Shown in pieces: positions 8,266 through 16,297 of a DNA stretch of 26,870 nt. Position 1 is the stretch's first letter, and each line of letters starts with the position of its first letter. A model generated the notes under the pieces. The model saw only the letters and a list, made by a program, of their open reading frames with translations. It was not told the origin of the DNA and ran no database searches. The stretch is taken from NCBI GenBank assembly GCA_900553035.1, contig USCC01000018.1, forward strand, positions 1 through 26,870, given 5' to 3'. The DNA comes from an uncultured Rhodospirillaceae bacterium (GTDB lineage Bacteria > Pseudomonadota > Alphaproteobacteria > CAAGCB01 > CAG-977). A program made the translations under genes and the position numbers.

Positions 8266-10746
8266 ATGCTGGAAATTGACGGGAGGGGGACGATACTCTC
8301 GGCCAATACGATGGCTCATCGCCTGTTCGGATACGAAAACGGCGAGCTTGTCGGGCGGCAGGTGAGGCTGATCCTGCCCAATGTGGATGACCCTGAAAAC
8401 GGTTTCGGCATCCTGATCCGGCTGATTGCTTCCGAAAACGCCAATACGGCCGAAGCCGTGGGCCTGCGCCGCGACGACACCGAATTTCCCGTCGAAATCG
8501 TCATGGCTCCAACCCAGGCCGCCGACGGTGTCCGGTATGTCTGCCATCTGCGGGATATTGCACGGCGGCAGCTGTCCGAAAGCATGGATTCGATTTTGCA
8601 TACGACCCTGCGCCGGGTTCTGCGTGGTCAGACGCGGGAACAGTTCTGTTCATTCATCTGTGAGAAAATCGTCGATCTGCTCGGATGTCCTCTTGTCTGG
8701 ATCGGGACAAAGGAAAACGGGGGGCAGGTCAAGGTCTGTGCCGCCGCCGGAAAGCTGGCCGAAGGATTCCCGCCCAAACCCATCCGCTGGGACGATCTGA
8801 CGGAACAGTTCGGTCCGACCGGGCACGCCATCCGCACGAAACAAACCTGTATCGTCGAACTGGCCGGCGATAAAATCATCGATTCCGACGGACGCGAACA
8901 TACACGCCAGATTATCGTTTTCCCGCTTCTGTCTCACAACGGTATCGAAGGTGTTCTTGAAATCCACTCGCGTCTCGGACGCCTGGATCAGGGGACAATA
9001 CAGCGTCTGGAATCCTTTTCACTGCGTATCGCCATGGCGATGCAGATCGCCTCGGATCAGCAGAACCTTCGCCTGCAGCGCGCCGCAATGGCGTCAGCCG
9101 CCAACGCAATTTTCATCACAGACGCCGAAGGCACGATTTTATGGGTCAACAAGGCCTTCTCGCGTTTAAGCGGATACCGTGAGGACGAAGTGCTGAACCA
9201 CAAGATCAGTCTGCTGAAATCCGGCGTCCAAAGCGAGGCGTTTTATAAGGAAATGTGGGAGACGATTTTAAGCGGCAAAGTCTGGCGCGGCGAAATCGTC
9301 GAACGGCACAAGTTCGGATCTTTGTACACCGTTGAACAGATTATTACGCCGATTATGGACGTGGCGACCCATCTGTCCCATTTTGTCGTTGTGCATGACG
9401 ACGTGACGGCGCGTAAAAACGCGGAAGGCCGTATCATGCATCTGGCAAATTATGACCAGCTGACAGGCCTGCCGAACCGGCGTCTGTTCCGTGAACAGCT
9501 CCGCCTGATCACCCAGCGAGCCAGGGCGCGCGGCAGCCAGGTCGCCCTGATTTTTGCCGATCTGACCAATTTTAACCGGATTAACGATACACTGGGGCAT
9601 TCGGCGGGGGACAAGCTTTTGAAGGTCGTTGCCGAACGGCTGTCGAAAATGGTTTCCTCCAAGGATTTTGTCGCCCGTATCGGCGGGGACGAGTTCGCAA
9701 TCATTTCCGAAGACCTGCAGAATATGGAATCCGCCGCTCTTCTGGCGCGTTCGATGATTGAAACCATTCTGTCGCCGATAACGCTTGAAAATACCGAAGT
9801 CAACGTCGGCGCCTGTGTCGGCATATCGATTTTCCCGGATGACGATGACGAACCGGACAAACTGGTGAATTTCGCGGATATGGCTTTGCATACGGCGGTC
9901 CGCTCTGCACCGAACAGTTATTTCTTCTTTTCGCAGGAGATGAACGACGAAACCGAAGACCGGCTGGCGCTGGAACGGGATTTGCGCAAAGGACTGTTGC
10001 AAAACGAGTTCGCCCTGTATTTCCAGCCGCAGCTGGATCTGAAATCCGGAAAGATAAAGGCTTTCGAGGCCCTGATCCGCTGGTTCCATCCCACACGCGG
10101 GATGGTTTCGCCCATGCGGTTCATTCCGATCGCGGAGGATACGGGGCTGATCATTCCTCTGGGAGATTGGGTGCTGAAGGAAGCACTTCATTATCTGAAG
10201 GCATGGGATGCGGCCGGTCTGCCCGACATTTCGGTCGCGGTCAACCTGTCGGCCATCCAGTTCCAGCAGGAGGATCTGGCTTCGTCAATTGAAAAAATTC
10301 TGGCCGAAAGCGGCATTAAGCCGGAACGGTTGGAGCTGGAACTGACGGAAAGCGTCGTGATGCAGGACGCCCGGAAGGCCGATAATATCTTATCCCGCCT
10401 GTCGCGTGTCCGCATAAAGCTGGCCATTGACGATTTCGGAACCGGATATTCGTCGCTGAGCTATCTGAAACGTTTCGAAGTTGACCGCCTGAAAATCGAT
10501 CAGTCATTCGTCCGCGACATGACGAACAACTATGACGATGCCGAAATTGCCCGCGCTATTATCAATCTGGGCCACACGTTGGGTCTTGAAATCGTTTCGG
10601 AAGGTGTCGAAACAAAGGAACAGCTTGACCTTCTGAAACGTCAGGGATGCGACATCATACAAGGCTATTACATCAGCCGTCCCATGCCGGCGGATGAAGT
10701 TCCCGGCTTTTTGGAAAAATTCAAACCGCCTGTTTTCCCCGCCTAA
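8266..10746 (+). CDS. PAS-GAF-PAS-GGDEF-EAL cyclic-di-GMP signalling protein
   Basis: This cytoplasmic sensor-effector sets c-di-GMP levels. From the ATG at 8266 (826 residues) the order is PAS (1-100), GAF (about 115-262), PAS (268-395), GGDEF cyclase (396-560) and EAL phosphodiesterase (575-820). The cyclase has an intact GGDEF at 473-477, but the inhibitory I-site Arg is Ser464 and the second Asp of the DxD-like metal loop is Thr434. The EAL domain keeps every expected catalytic group: EALIR at 601, NLS, ELTES, DDFG, LKID, SEGVE. So phosphodiesterase activity looks sound and cyclase activity is uncertain. The start is doubtful: the frame is open upstream to 8194, PAS-like residues precede the ATG, and AGGAAAGGGA (8217-8226) fits a CTG at 8233. 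Confidence 0.93.
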   Translation: MLEIDGRGTILSANTMAHRLFGYENGELVGRQVRLILPNVDDPENGFGILIRLIASENANTAEAVGLRRDDTEFPVEIVMAPTQAADGVRYVCHLRDIARRQLSESMDSILHTTLRRVLRGQTREQFCSFICEKIVDLLGCPLVWIGTKENGGQVKVCAAAGKLAEGFPPKPIRWDDLTEQFGPTGHAIRTKQTCIVELAGDKIIDSDGREHTRQIIVFPLLSHNGIEGVLEIHSRLGRLDQGTIQRLESFSLRIAMAMQIASDQQNLRLQRAAMASAANAIFITDAEGTILWVNKAFSRLSGYREDEVLNHKISLLKSGVQSEAFYKEMWETILSGKVWRGEIVERHKFGSLYTVEQIITPIMDVATHLSHFVVVHDDVTARKNAEGRIMHLANYDQLTGLPNRRLFREQLRLITQRARARGSQVALIFADLTNFNRINDTLGHSAGDKLLKVVAERLSKMVSSKDFVARIGGDEFAIISEDLQNMESAALLARSMIETILSPITLENTEVNVGACVGISIFPDDDDEPDKLVNFADMALHTAVRSAPNSYFFFSQEMNDETEDRLALERDLRKGLLQNEFALYFQPQLDLKSGKIKAFEALIRWFHPTRGMVSPMRFIPIAEDTGLIIPLGDWVLKEALHYLKAWDAAGLPDISVAVNLSAIQFQQEDLASSIEKILAESGIKPERLELELTESVVMQDARKADNILSRLSRVRIKLAIDDFGTGYSSLSYLKRFEVDRLKIDQSFVRDMTNNYDDAEIARAIINLGHTLGLEIVSEGVETKEQLDLLKRQGCDIIQGYYISRPMPADEVPGFLEKFKPPVFPA

Positions 10747-10760
10747 AGGAAACCTTTAAT

Positions 10761-11213
10761 ATGATTTATAAACAGATCGAAATCGACCGCAAAGCCGATT
10801 ATCGTCAGACATTAACTTTGCGTACGGACGTGCTGCGCCGTCCTCTGGGGCTGGTTCTTTCGGAAGAGGATACTGCGGAAGACCGCGAGGGAATTATGGT
10901 CGGAGCATTTGACGAAGATGTTCTGAAAGCGTTTGCCCTGCTTGTCCCGCGTTCGGACAGCGGGATGCAGATGCGCTATGTCTGCGTTGCTTCCCGGGAT
11001 CAGGGGAAGGGAATTGGCCGTGCTCTTGTCGAATATGCGGAAACAACGGCGCTTTGCGAAGGATATACGGAAATAAGGCTGCTGGCGCGTCAGTCGGCGG
11101 AGGGATTCTATTTCAGGCTGGGGTACCGCCCTTTCGGGGATCTCTTCACACTGCGCGGACTTCCGCACCTTCATATGAAAAAAGAACTGAAAACAACGCA
11201 CGAAATGATCTGA
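10761..11213 (+). CDS. GNAT-family N-acetyltransferase
   Basis: This 150-residue protein carries the GNAT acetyl-CoA binding signature: a beta strand (MRYVCVAS) followed by the pyrophosphate loop RDQGKGIGRALV, then an ARQSAEGFYFRLGYRPFG segment typical of motif B. The N-terminal layout resembles the ElaA-like group of small GNATs. The substrate cannot be told. An AAAGGAAAC site precedes the ATG, and it begins 14 nt after the GGDEF-EAL stop, so the two are likely co-transcribed. Confidence 0.85.
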   Translation: MIYKQIEIDRKADYRQTLTLRTDVLRRPLGLVLSEEDTAEDREGIMVGAFDEDVLKAFALLVPRSDSGMQMRYVCVASRDQGKGIGRALVEYAETTALCEGYTEIRLLARQSAEGFYFRLGYRPFGDLFTLRGLPHLHMKKELKTTHEMI

Positions 11214-11224
11214 ATGCCATGCAT

Positions 11225-11269
11225 GAAAAAAGGGAGCCGGAGCCTTGAAGCCGCCGTCTCCCTCTTTTC
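11225..11269. terminator. bidirectional terminator
   Basis: AGGGAG (11231-11236) pairs with CTCCCT (11258-11263), with inner CGG/CCG pairs. An A-tract lies on the left and CTTTT on the right, so it can end both the GNAT gene (+) and the ferritin-like pair (-). Confidence 0.65.
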
Positions 11270-11287
11270 TGACGAAGGGAGGCCTTA

Positions 11288-11584
11288 TTATTTCTGAAGC
11301 ATGGCTTCGACTTCTTTTGCCCCTTTGTCATAATACTCGAATTCATCGGGCTGAATTTCCTTAATGAGGCGCAGAAATTTCCCGGCGTGAACCTTTTCGT
11401 CGTCCATAGCGTCGGTAAAGACTTTTTTCGCGTCATCGTTCCGCGTCGCCTCAATAATCTGGCTGTAAATCTGGACGGTTTCATATTCCGAAGCAACCGC
11501 CAGACGGATCAGGCGGACAAGCTCTTCATGGGTGATTTTTCTGTTGGCGTTCAGCACAACAAACGGATCGCAAAATTCAGGCAT
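11288..11584 (-). CDS. short ferritin-like (half-bundle) diiron protein, copy 2
   Basis: This 98-residue helical protein resembles small rubrerythrin/encapsulated-ferritin-like proteins. These carry one half of the four-helix di-iron site and must dimerise to bind metal. Candidate metal ligands are Glu33 or Glu35 in helix 1 (ASEYETVQIY) and the ExxH motif Glu63-Lys-Val-His66 in helix 2. It begins MPEFCDPFV and ends with an acidic/basic tail. It lies 14 nt downstream of a close paralogue with the same start, ligand positions and tail (EYYDKG / KYYDKG), so this is a tandem duplication. A GGGAGGAAGAT site precedes the ATG. No encapsulin shell gene is in the window. A role in iron storage or oxidant defence is inferred from the fold. 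Confidence 0.7.
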   Translation of the reverse strand: MPEFCDPFVVLNANRKITHEELVRLIRLAVASEYETVQIYSQIIEATRNDDAKKVFTDAMDDEKVHAGKFLRLIKEIQPDEFEYYDKGAKEVEAMLQK

Positions 11585-11598
11585 ATCTTCCTCCCTGG

Positions 11599-11898
11599 TT
11601 ATTTTCCGGCCATCAATTCATCGGCCTCTTTCATGCCTTTGTCATAATATTTGAATTCTTCGGGTTCGATGGTTTTCATCAGCTTCAGAAAGCTCCCGAT
11701 ATGAACTTTTTCTTCATGAACGACGTCCATCAGGACTTTTTTCGCCAGATCGTTTGTTGTGGCTTCGGCAATCTGAGTATAAATCTGAATGGCTTCACCT
11801 TCCGAGGCAATGGCCAGGCGGATCAGGCGAACCAGTTCTTCATGATCAATTTCGCCGTTTGCGTTCAAAGCGACGAACGGATCGCAAAATTCAGGCAT
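11599..11898 (-). CDS. short ferritin-like (half-bundle) diiron protein, copy 1
   Basis: This 99-residue paralogue is the first gene of the tandem pair. It shares the MPEFCDPFV start, the helix-1 Glu33/Glu35, the ExxH motif at Glu63-His66 and the YYDKG tail with copy 2; most differences are conservative. A strong AAGGAGGAAGAT ribosome site precedes the ATG, stronger than that of copy 2. The C-terminus ends ELMAGK rather than EAMLQK. Both genes are read leftward toward a shared terminator near 11,250. The two products could form homo- or hetero-oligomers. Family membership is inferred from residue pattern and length, not a search. Confidence 0.7.
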   Translation of the reverse strand: MPEFCDPFVALNANGEIDHEELVRLIRLAIASEGEAIQIYTQIAEATTNDLAKKVLMDVVHEEKVHIGSFLKLMKTIEPEEFKYYDKGMKEADELMAGK

Positions 11899-12047
11899 AT
11901 CTTCCTCCTTTTCTTTGTTCCGCCTTAATTTTAGGCGATGAAAAAATAGACGGCGATATGGTTTTTATGTTCATTTTTATGTAAAAAAGGATATGATTCA
12001 CGGGTGAAATAATTAAGGAATGCACGAAATAATTTGGGGAGAAAAAC

Positions 12048-12635
12048 ATGAACCGTTTGATTTTATACGCTTTTTCAGCCGTCCTGGCTTTTTCGGCACC
12101 GGTTGCCGCCGCAACCGTACAACCGCTTCCCGCGCCGGATATGACCGGTGGAAAACCGTTGATGCAGGCGTTAAAGGAACGCCGCACCGCCCGGGTATTC
12201 GGGACAAGGGAAATTGATGACAATACGTTGAGTGAAATGCTGTGGGCCGCGTGGGGCGTCAACCGTCCCGACAGCAAAAAGCGAACCGTTCCGACGGCAA
12301 TGAACCGGCAGAATATTGATGTCTATGTTTTGAAAGCCGACGGTGTATGGCGCTATGATGGGCAAAAGCATGTGCTGGAACAGGCTGTCGCGGAGGATTT
12401 GCGTTCAACGGCGGATAAAACCGCGCCGGTGACCCTTCTGTACGTGGCAGATGAATCCATTGTATCCGGGATGCACGCCGGGTCGATTTATCAGAATGTC
12501 GGCCTCTTCTGTGCTTCAAAAGGGCTGAATAATGTAGTGCGCCGCTCGTTTGACCGTGAAACGCTGAACAAAGCTTTGGGATTGGACGGCGGCCGGCAGG
12601 TTCTGGCCGCGCAGTCGGTCGGCTGGTCCGAATAA
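12048..12635 (+). CDS. exported nitroreductase-family protein
   Basis: This 195-residue protein starts with a Sec signal peptide (basic MNR, hydrophobic 4-18, cleavage likely after AAA near residue 22). The mature part shows the nitroreductase/SagB-like FMN fold pattern: an ERRTARVF segment (phosphate-binding Arg pair), LSEMLWAAWGVNRP, and RTVPTAMNRQNIDVYV. This short single-domain form is often found exported or lipid-anchored in gut bacteria. FMN-dependent reduction is a family inference; the substrate is unknown and export of a flavoprotein is unusual. A GGGGAG site lies 9 nt before the ATG. A terminator follows the gene. Confidence 0.8.
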   Translation: MNRLILYAFSAVLAFSAPVAAATVQPLPAPDMTGGKPLMQALKERRTARVFGTREIDDNTLSEMLWAAWGVNRPDSKKRTVPTAMNRQNIDVYVLKADGVWRYDGQKHVLEQAVAEDLRSTADKTAPVTLLYVADESIVSGMHAGSIYQNVGLFCASKGLNNVVRRSFDRETLNKALGLDGGRQVLAAQSVGWSE

Positions 12636-12643
12636 AACGAATG

Positions 12644-12675
12644 GGGGAAGGGCACTGTCCTTCCCCTTGTCTTTT
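12644..12675 (+). terminator. rho-independent terminator after the nitroreductase-like gene
   Basis: An 8-bp stem GGGGAAGG (12644-12651) / CCTTCCCC (12659-12666) with a 7-nt loop is followed by TTGTCTTTT. Confidence 0.85.
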
Positions 12676-12746
12676 GGATAACTTGTTTTTCCGCCGCCCC
12701 TTGTTAAGATTCTGTACATATGCAGACAAACAAAAAGGGGAACGAA

Positions 12747-13673
12747 ATGAAATATGTTACGCTGAACACGGATTTTAAAATGCCTGCCCTTGGCCTGGGC
12801 ACTTGGAAATCGGAAGACGAAAAAGTTTATCAGGCGGTGCGCTGGGCTCTGAAAGCCGGTTACGAGCACATTGACTGCGCCGCAGTTTACGGGAACGAGG
12901 CAACCGTCGGACAGGCATTGCATGACGCCGTCGGTGAGGGTGACATCCGACGTGAAAAACTGTTTGTCACCTCAAAACTGTGGAACGACAGCCACAGGCC
13001 TGAAGACGTCCGCCCGGCTCTTGAAAAAACGCTGAAGGATCTGCAGCTGGACTACCTTGACCTGTACCTGATGCACTGGCCGATTGCCGAAGACAAGTCC
13101 GGGGCGCCTGTCTCCCTGAACGATATCCCTCTTGACGTGACATGGGCGGAAATGGAAAAGGCGAAAAACGACGGTCTGGTGCGATCCATCGGCGTATCGA
13201 ATTTCAGCCGCAAAAAGCTGGCCGGCCTGATGGAAAAGGCCGAAATCACTCCTGCGGTCAACCAGGTGGAAGTCCACCCCTATCTGGCCCAGACGGATCT
13301 GATTGAATTCTGCCGTTCCAACAACATCGCCGTGACGGCCTATGCGCCTCTGGGATCCGGCGATCGTCCGGAAGCCATGAAGGAAAAGGACGAACCGGCT
13401 TTGATGGAAAACCCGGTCATTATTGACATCGCCGACCGCGTGAACGCAACTCCGGCGCAGGTCATTCTGGCCTGGGATCTGGCTCGCGGCCTGATCGTCA
13501 TTCCGAAATCGGTTAATTTTGAACGCATCCAGGAAAATCTGGCGGCGGCGGATCTTTCGCTGGACCCCGAAGATGTCGAAAAGATAACCGCGCTGGACAG
13601 GCATTACCGCTTCATTTCCGGAAAATCGTTCGTTACCGGCGACTATACGCTGGCCAATATCTGGGACGAATAG
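12747..13673 (+). CDS. aldo/keto reductase
   Basis: This 308-residue (alpha/beta)8-barrel NADPH-dependent oxidoreductase starts at the ATG at 12747, chosen because AGGGG (12736-12740) is 6 nt upstream and KYVTLNTDFKMPALGLGTW is the normal AKR beginning. An in-frame ATG at 12720 has no ribosome site. The catalytic tetrad is visible: Asp in HIDCAAVYGNE, Tyr in the same segment, Lys in VTSKLW and His in YLMHWP. The nicotinamide and phosphate-binding region ends IVIPKSVNFERI. It is closest in style to AKR5-type aldehyde/2,5-diketogluconate reductases. The substrate cannot be read from sequence. Confidence 0.92.
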   Translation: MKYVTLNTDFKMPALGLGTWKSEDEKVYQAVRWALKAGYEHIDCAAVYGNEATVGQALHDAVGEGDIRREKLFVTSKLWNDSHRPEDVRPALEKTLKDLQLDYLDLYLMHWPIAEDKSGAPVSLNDIPLDVTWAEMEKAKNDGLVRSIGVSNFSRKKLAGLMEKAEITPAVNQVEVHPYLAQTDLIEFCRSNNIAVTAYAPLGSGDRPEAMKEKDEPALMENPVIIDIADRVNATPAQVILAWDLARGLIVIPKSVNFERIQENLAAADLSLDPEDVEKITALDRHYRFISGKSFVTGDYTLANIWDE

Positions 13674-13690
13674 CGTTTTGTGCTTTCAGG

Positions 13691-13723
13691 GCGCCGGGGA
13701 ATTTTCTCCGGCGCTTCTGTTTT
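13691..13723 (+). terminator. rho-independent terminator after the aldo/keto reductase
   Basis: Stem GCGCCGG (13691-13697) / CCGGCGC (13708-13714) with a 10-nt loop, followed by TTCTGTTTT. Confidence 0.85.
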
Positions 13724-13734
13724 GAAATTTTCAG

Positions 13735-13762
13735 TAGACAAGACCGCAAAACGGATTAAACT
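13735..13762 (+). promoter_or_regulatory. candidate recQ promoter
   Basis: TAGACA (13735-13740) and TAAACT (13757-13762) are separated by 16 bases and lie just after the upstream terminator, so recQ probably has its own promoter with a start near 13,769. Confidence 0.5.
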
Positions 13763-13797
13763 TTTGAACGTCTTTTCCTATTTTGAAAGAGTGCCGA

Positions 13798-15609
13798 ATG
13801 AATACGCCCCTGTCCGTTTTAAATACCGTTTTCGGATACGGTTCTTTTCGGGGAAAACAGGCGGAAATCATCGATTGCATCATGAATGGAAACGATGCGC
13901 TTGTCCTGATGCCGACGGGGGGCGGTAAATCGCTGTGTTATCAGGTGCCGGCTCTGTGTCTGGAAGGAACGGCCGTTGTGGTTTCTCCTCTGATTGCGTT
14001 GATGCAGGATCAGGTCGGCACGCTGAAACAGTTGGGAGTGCGTGCCGAAGCGCTGAATTCGTCGTTGAGCTATCCGGATGTCCGGCGGGTTGAAAAGCTG
14101 ATTCTGGACGGCGCACTGGACCTGGTTTATGTCTCGCCGGAGAAGCTGAATACGGAAAGTTTTCAGGCGTTGCTGAAAAAAGCCCGCATTTCTTTGTTTG
14201 CCATTGATGAAGCCCACTGCGTATCGCAATGGGGGCATGATTTCCGCCCGGAGTATACGCAGTTCGGACTTCTGAAAGACTCTTTCCCGGCCGTGCCCCG
14301 GCTGGCGCTGACGGCCACGGCGGACGAAGAGACACGGCAGGACATCATCCGGCACCTGCATCTTGAAAACGGCCGCGTTTTCGTGTCAAGCTTTGACCGG
14401 CCGAACATTGAATATTCTGTCCAGATCAAGGAAAACGAGAAAAAACAACTTTTTGATTTTATCTGCGAACGTCACCCGGGCGAGTCCGGTATCGTTTACG
14501 CCATGTCCCGGCGAAAAGTCGAGGAAATTACGCGCTTCCTGTCCGAAAAGGGGCTTCACGCCCTGCCGTATCATGCCGGTCTGGATCGGAAGGAGAGGGA
14601 GACAAACCAGGACGTTTTTCTGCGTGAAGAAGGCGTTATCATGGTTGCGACAATTGCTTTCGGCATGGGAATTGACAAGCCCGACGTCCGTTTCGTCGCG
14701 CATCTTGACCTGCCGAAAAGCATTGAAGCCTACTATCAGGAAACCGGACGCGCCGGACGCGATGGGTTGCCTTCTGACGCATGGATGATTTACAGCCTCT
14801 CGGACGTTGTCCAGTTACGCCGTTTCATTGACGATTCCGAAGCCGACGCCGCTCATCGGAAAATCGAGCACCGCCGGCTGAACACACTGCTGGCCTATGC
14901 GGAAACCGTGCGTTGCCGCCGTCGGGTGTTGCTTGAATATTTTGGTGAACAGAGGGCCGAAGACTGCCGGAACTGCGACAACTGTCTCAACCCACCGAAA
15001 ACGTATGATGCGACAGTTGACGCCCAGAAGATGCTGTCGTGCATATACCGGACGCAGAAAGATGCCTGTTCATTCGGAAGCCGCCACATCATCAATATTC
15101 TGCGCGGCAAGGAAGACGAGAAAATCGTAAAGTTCGGTCATGAACAGCTCAGCACATTCGGCATCGGAGCCGACCTGTCCGATCGTCAGTGGCAGTCCGT
15201 CCTGCGCCAGCTGGTTATTTCCGGTTATGTTGCTGTGAATCCGGCTTATTCAACGTTGGAACTCACGCCGGCATCGCGTTCTCTTCTGCGCGGCGATGTC
15301 CGTCTGGAACTGCGTGAAATGCCTGTGGCGGAAAGGAAAAAGGCCGGAAAGCCCGCAAAGACGAAATTAAAGGCCGCCGCGGCACTGAACGATGCCGATT
15401 ATGAACTGTTCCTGCGTCTGAAGGAAGTCCGGCTCTCGCTCGCCCGGGCAGAAGGTGTGCCAGCGTACATGATTTTAAGCGATGCGGCTCTGATGTCAAT
15501 GGCACAGCTACGGCCGCACGTGCTGGAACAGATGCTGATGGTTCCGGGGATCGGCCGCCATAAGCAAGAAAAATACGGCCGGATTTTTCTGGAGGTTTTG
15601 CAGAATTAA
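13798..15609 (+). CDS. recQ: ATP-dependent DNA helicase RecQ
   Basis: This 603-residue 3'-5' DNA helicase acts in recombination and fork repair. Walker A is TGGGKS at 40-45 and Walker B DEAH at 137-140. Helicase motif VI is QETGRAGRDG. The RecQ-C zinc cysteines are Cys373 and the CRNCDNC trio at 390, 393 and 396. A winged-helix domain and a C-terminal HRDC domain (last ~75 residues) complete the bacterial layout. I prefer the ATG at 13798; a TTG 15 nt upstream would add five residues. The 3' end overlaps the converging GNAT gene by four bases (15606-15609). Confidence 0.96.
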   Translation: MNTPLSVLNTVFGYGSFRGKQAEIIDCIMNGNDALVLMPTGGGKSLCYQVPALCLEGTAVVVSPLIALMQDQVGTLKQLGVRAEALNSSLSYPDVRRVEKLILDGALDLVYVSPEKLNTESFQALLKKARISLFAIDEAHCVSQWGHDFRPEYTQFGLLKDSFPAVPRLALTATADEETRQDIIRHLHLENGRVFVSSFDRPNIEYSVQIKENEKKQLFDFICERHPGESGIVYAMSRRKVEEITRFLSEKGLHALPYHAGLDRKERETNQDVFLREEGVIMVATIAFGMGIDKPDVRFVAHLDLPKSIEAYYQETGRAGRDGLPSDAWMIYSLSDVVQLRRFIDDSEADAAHRKIEHRRLNTLLAYAETVRCRRRVLLEYFGEQRAEDCRNCDNCLNPPKTYDATVDAQKMLSCIYRTQKDACSFGSRHIINILRGKEDEKIVKFGHEQLSTFGIGADLSDRQWQSVLRQLVISGYVAVNPAYSTLELTPASRSLLRGDVRLELREMPVAERKKAGKPAKTKLKAAAALNDADYELFLRLKEVRLSLARAEGVPAYMILSDAALMSMAQLRPHVLEQMLMVPGIGRHKQEKYGRIFLEVLQN

Positions 15610-16055
15610 AGGGGACGGCGCATGCGAACCTGGTCTTTGATCTCAAGACCGTCCTCAATGATTTTTTCCGCATAGTTGCGTGTGAAATAGCCTTCGTCCG
15701 TTTCGTAGACCTTAAAGCCGCAGGATTCATAAAAACGCTGCGGCATGGTGTCTTTTCCGGTCGCGATTTCAAGGACGCGAAAGCCTTCGCCGCGGGCGCG
15801 TTCAATGGCGTTTTCGATCAGTTCGCGTCCGACTCCCCGGCGTTTGAATTTTTCGTCAACGGCAAGGTTCTTGATTTCCGCGGCGCCGTTTTTAATATCC
15901 TTCAAGACGTATTCGCCGATGACGGTCTCTTTCAGAAAGGCTCCGAAACAGCGGCCTTTATTCAGATACTTTTCGATTTTCCGAATATCCGGATCGGCCG
16001 ACAAAAGAAGTGTCAGCGGGTAATTCCGGGCAATTTCTCTGATGATGATTTTCAT
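15606..16055 (-). CDS. GNAT-family N-acetyltransferase
   Basis: This 149-residue acetyltransferase has the motif A strand and loop EIKNLAVDEKFKRRGVGRELIENAIERA and the motif B end RFYESCGFKVYETDEGYFTRNY. The pattern resembles YjaB/ElaA-like small-molecule or protein N-acetyltransferases, with no clear substrate. The start at 16055 follows a GGAGG site 8 nt upstream; the frame is open further but without a site. Its stop overlaps the recQ stop in a shared TTAA. It lies immediately downstream of the arfA candidate and its internal terminator. Confidence 0.85.
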   Translation of the reverse strand: MKIIIREIARNYPLTLLLSADPDIRKIEKYLNKGRCFGAFLKETVIGEYVLKDIKNGAAEIKNLAVDEKFKRRGVGRELIENAIERARGEGFRVLEIATGKDTMPQRFYESCGFKVYETDEGYFTRNYAEKIIEDGLEIKDQVRMRRPL

Positions 16056-16242
16056 ATTCGTTCCTCCGTACGGCGAGTATAGCGCCGGATTGCAAAAAAG
16101 GCTCCGAATTTTTAATATCGAAGCCTTTTTTATGTTTGTCTTTGCGTGTATATGTTTTTTTTGACCGGACGATCCTTGGGGCATAACGCCCGGATGTCCG
16201 AAGCTCCCGAGCCACGGGGTTCGGCCTTTTCTTCCTTTTCAT
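15958..16242 (-). CDS. arfA: ArfA-like ribosome-rescue factor, probable non-stop message
   Basis: Residues 1-39 are strongly basic and follow the ArfA pattern: NPVARELRT (8-16), then RIVRSKKTYTRKDKHKK (23-39), comparable to the RVEKNKKGKGSYMRKGKH region of E. coli ArfA. ArfA recruits RF2 to ribosomes stalled without a stop codon when tmRNA fails. An AAGGAG site lies 7 nt before the ATG at 16242. The nominal frame runs 94 codons, but a strong intrinsic terminator (16131-16094) lies inside it. RNA would therefore end near codon 49 with no stop, as in known ArfA genes. The residues beyond about 49 overlap the GNAT start and are probably never made. The alternative frame ending at 16130 has zero Shine-Dalgarno spacing. 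Identity is pattern-based. Confidence 0.6.
   Translation of the reverse strand: MKRKKRPNPVARELRTSGRYAPRIVRSKKTYTRKDKHKKGFDIKNSEPFLQSGAILAVRRNEYENHHQRNCPELPADTSFVGRSGYSENRKVSE
16094..16131 (-). terminator. intrinsic terminator inside the arfA reading frame
   Basis: Read on the minus strand, AAAAAAGGCTTCGA pairs with TCGGAGCCTTTTTT around an AT-rich loop, leaving one mismatch and ending in six Ts (16099-16094). It is symmetric and could also work on the + strand. It covers codons 38-49 of the arfA frame. Confidence 0.8.
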
Positions 16243-16269
16243 TTTTCATCTCCTTCAGATAAACGGACT

Positions 16270-16297
16270 TTGACATCATACGTAAATTTGCTAGGCT
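16270..16297 (+). promoter_or_regulatory. possible divergent promoter for the peptidase gene
   Basis: On the plus strand TTGACA (16270-16275) lies 16 bases before TAGGCT (16292-16297). The -10 match is weak. Both boxes overlap the opposing arfA promoter, so the two would compete for polymerase. Confidence 0.4.

Noticed and set aside
16130..16249. Alternative 39-codon frame in the arfA region that ends just before the hairpin
   Set aside because: Its ATG directly abuts AAGGAG (zero spacing) and its product matches no pattern; the ArfA-like frame has 7-nt spacing. It remains the main rival reading.
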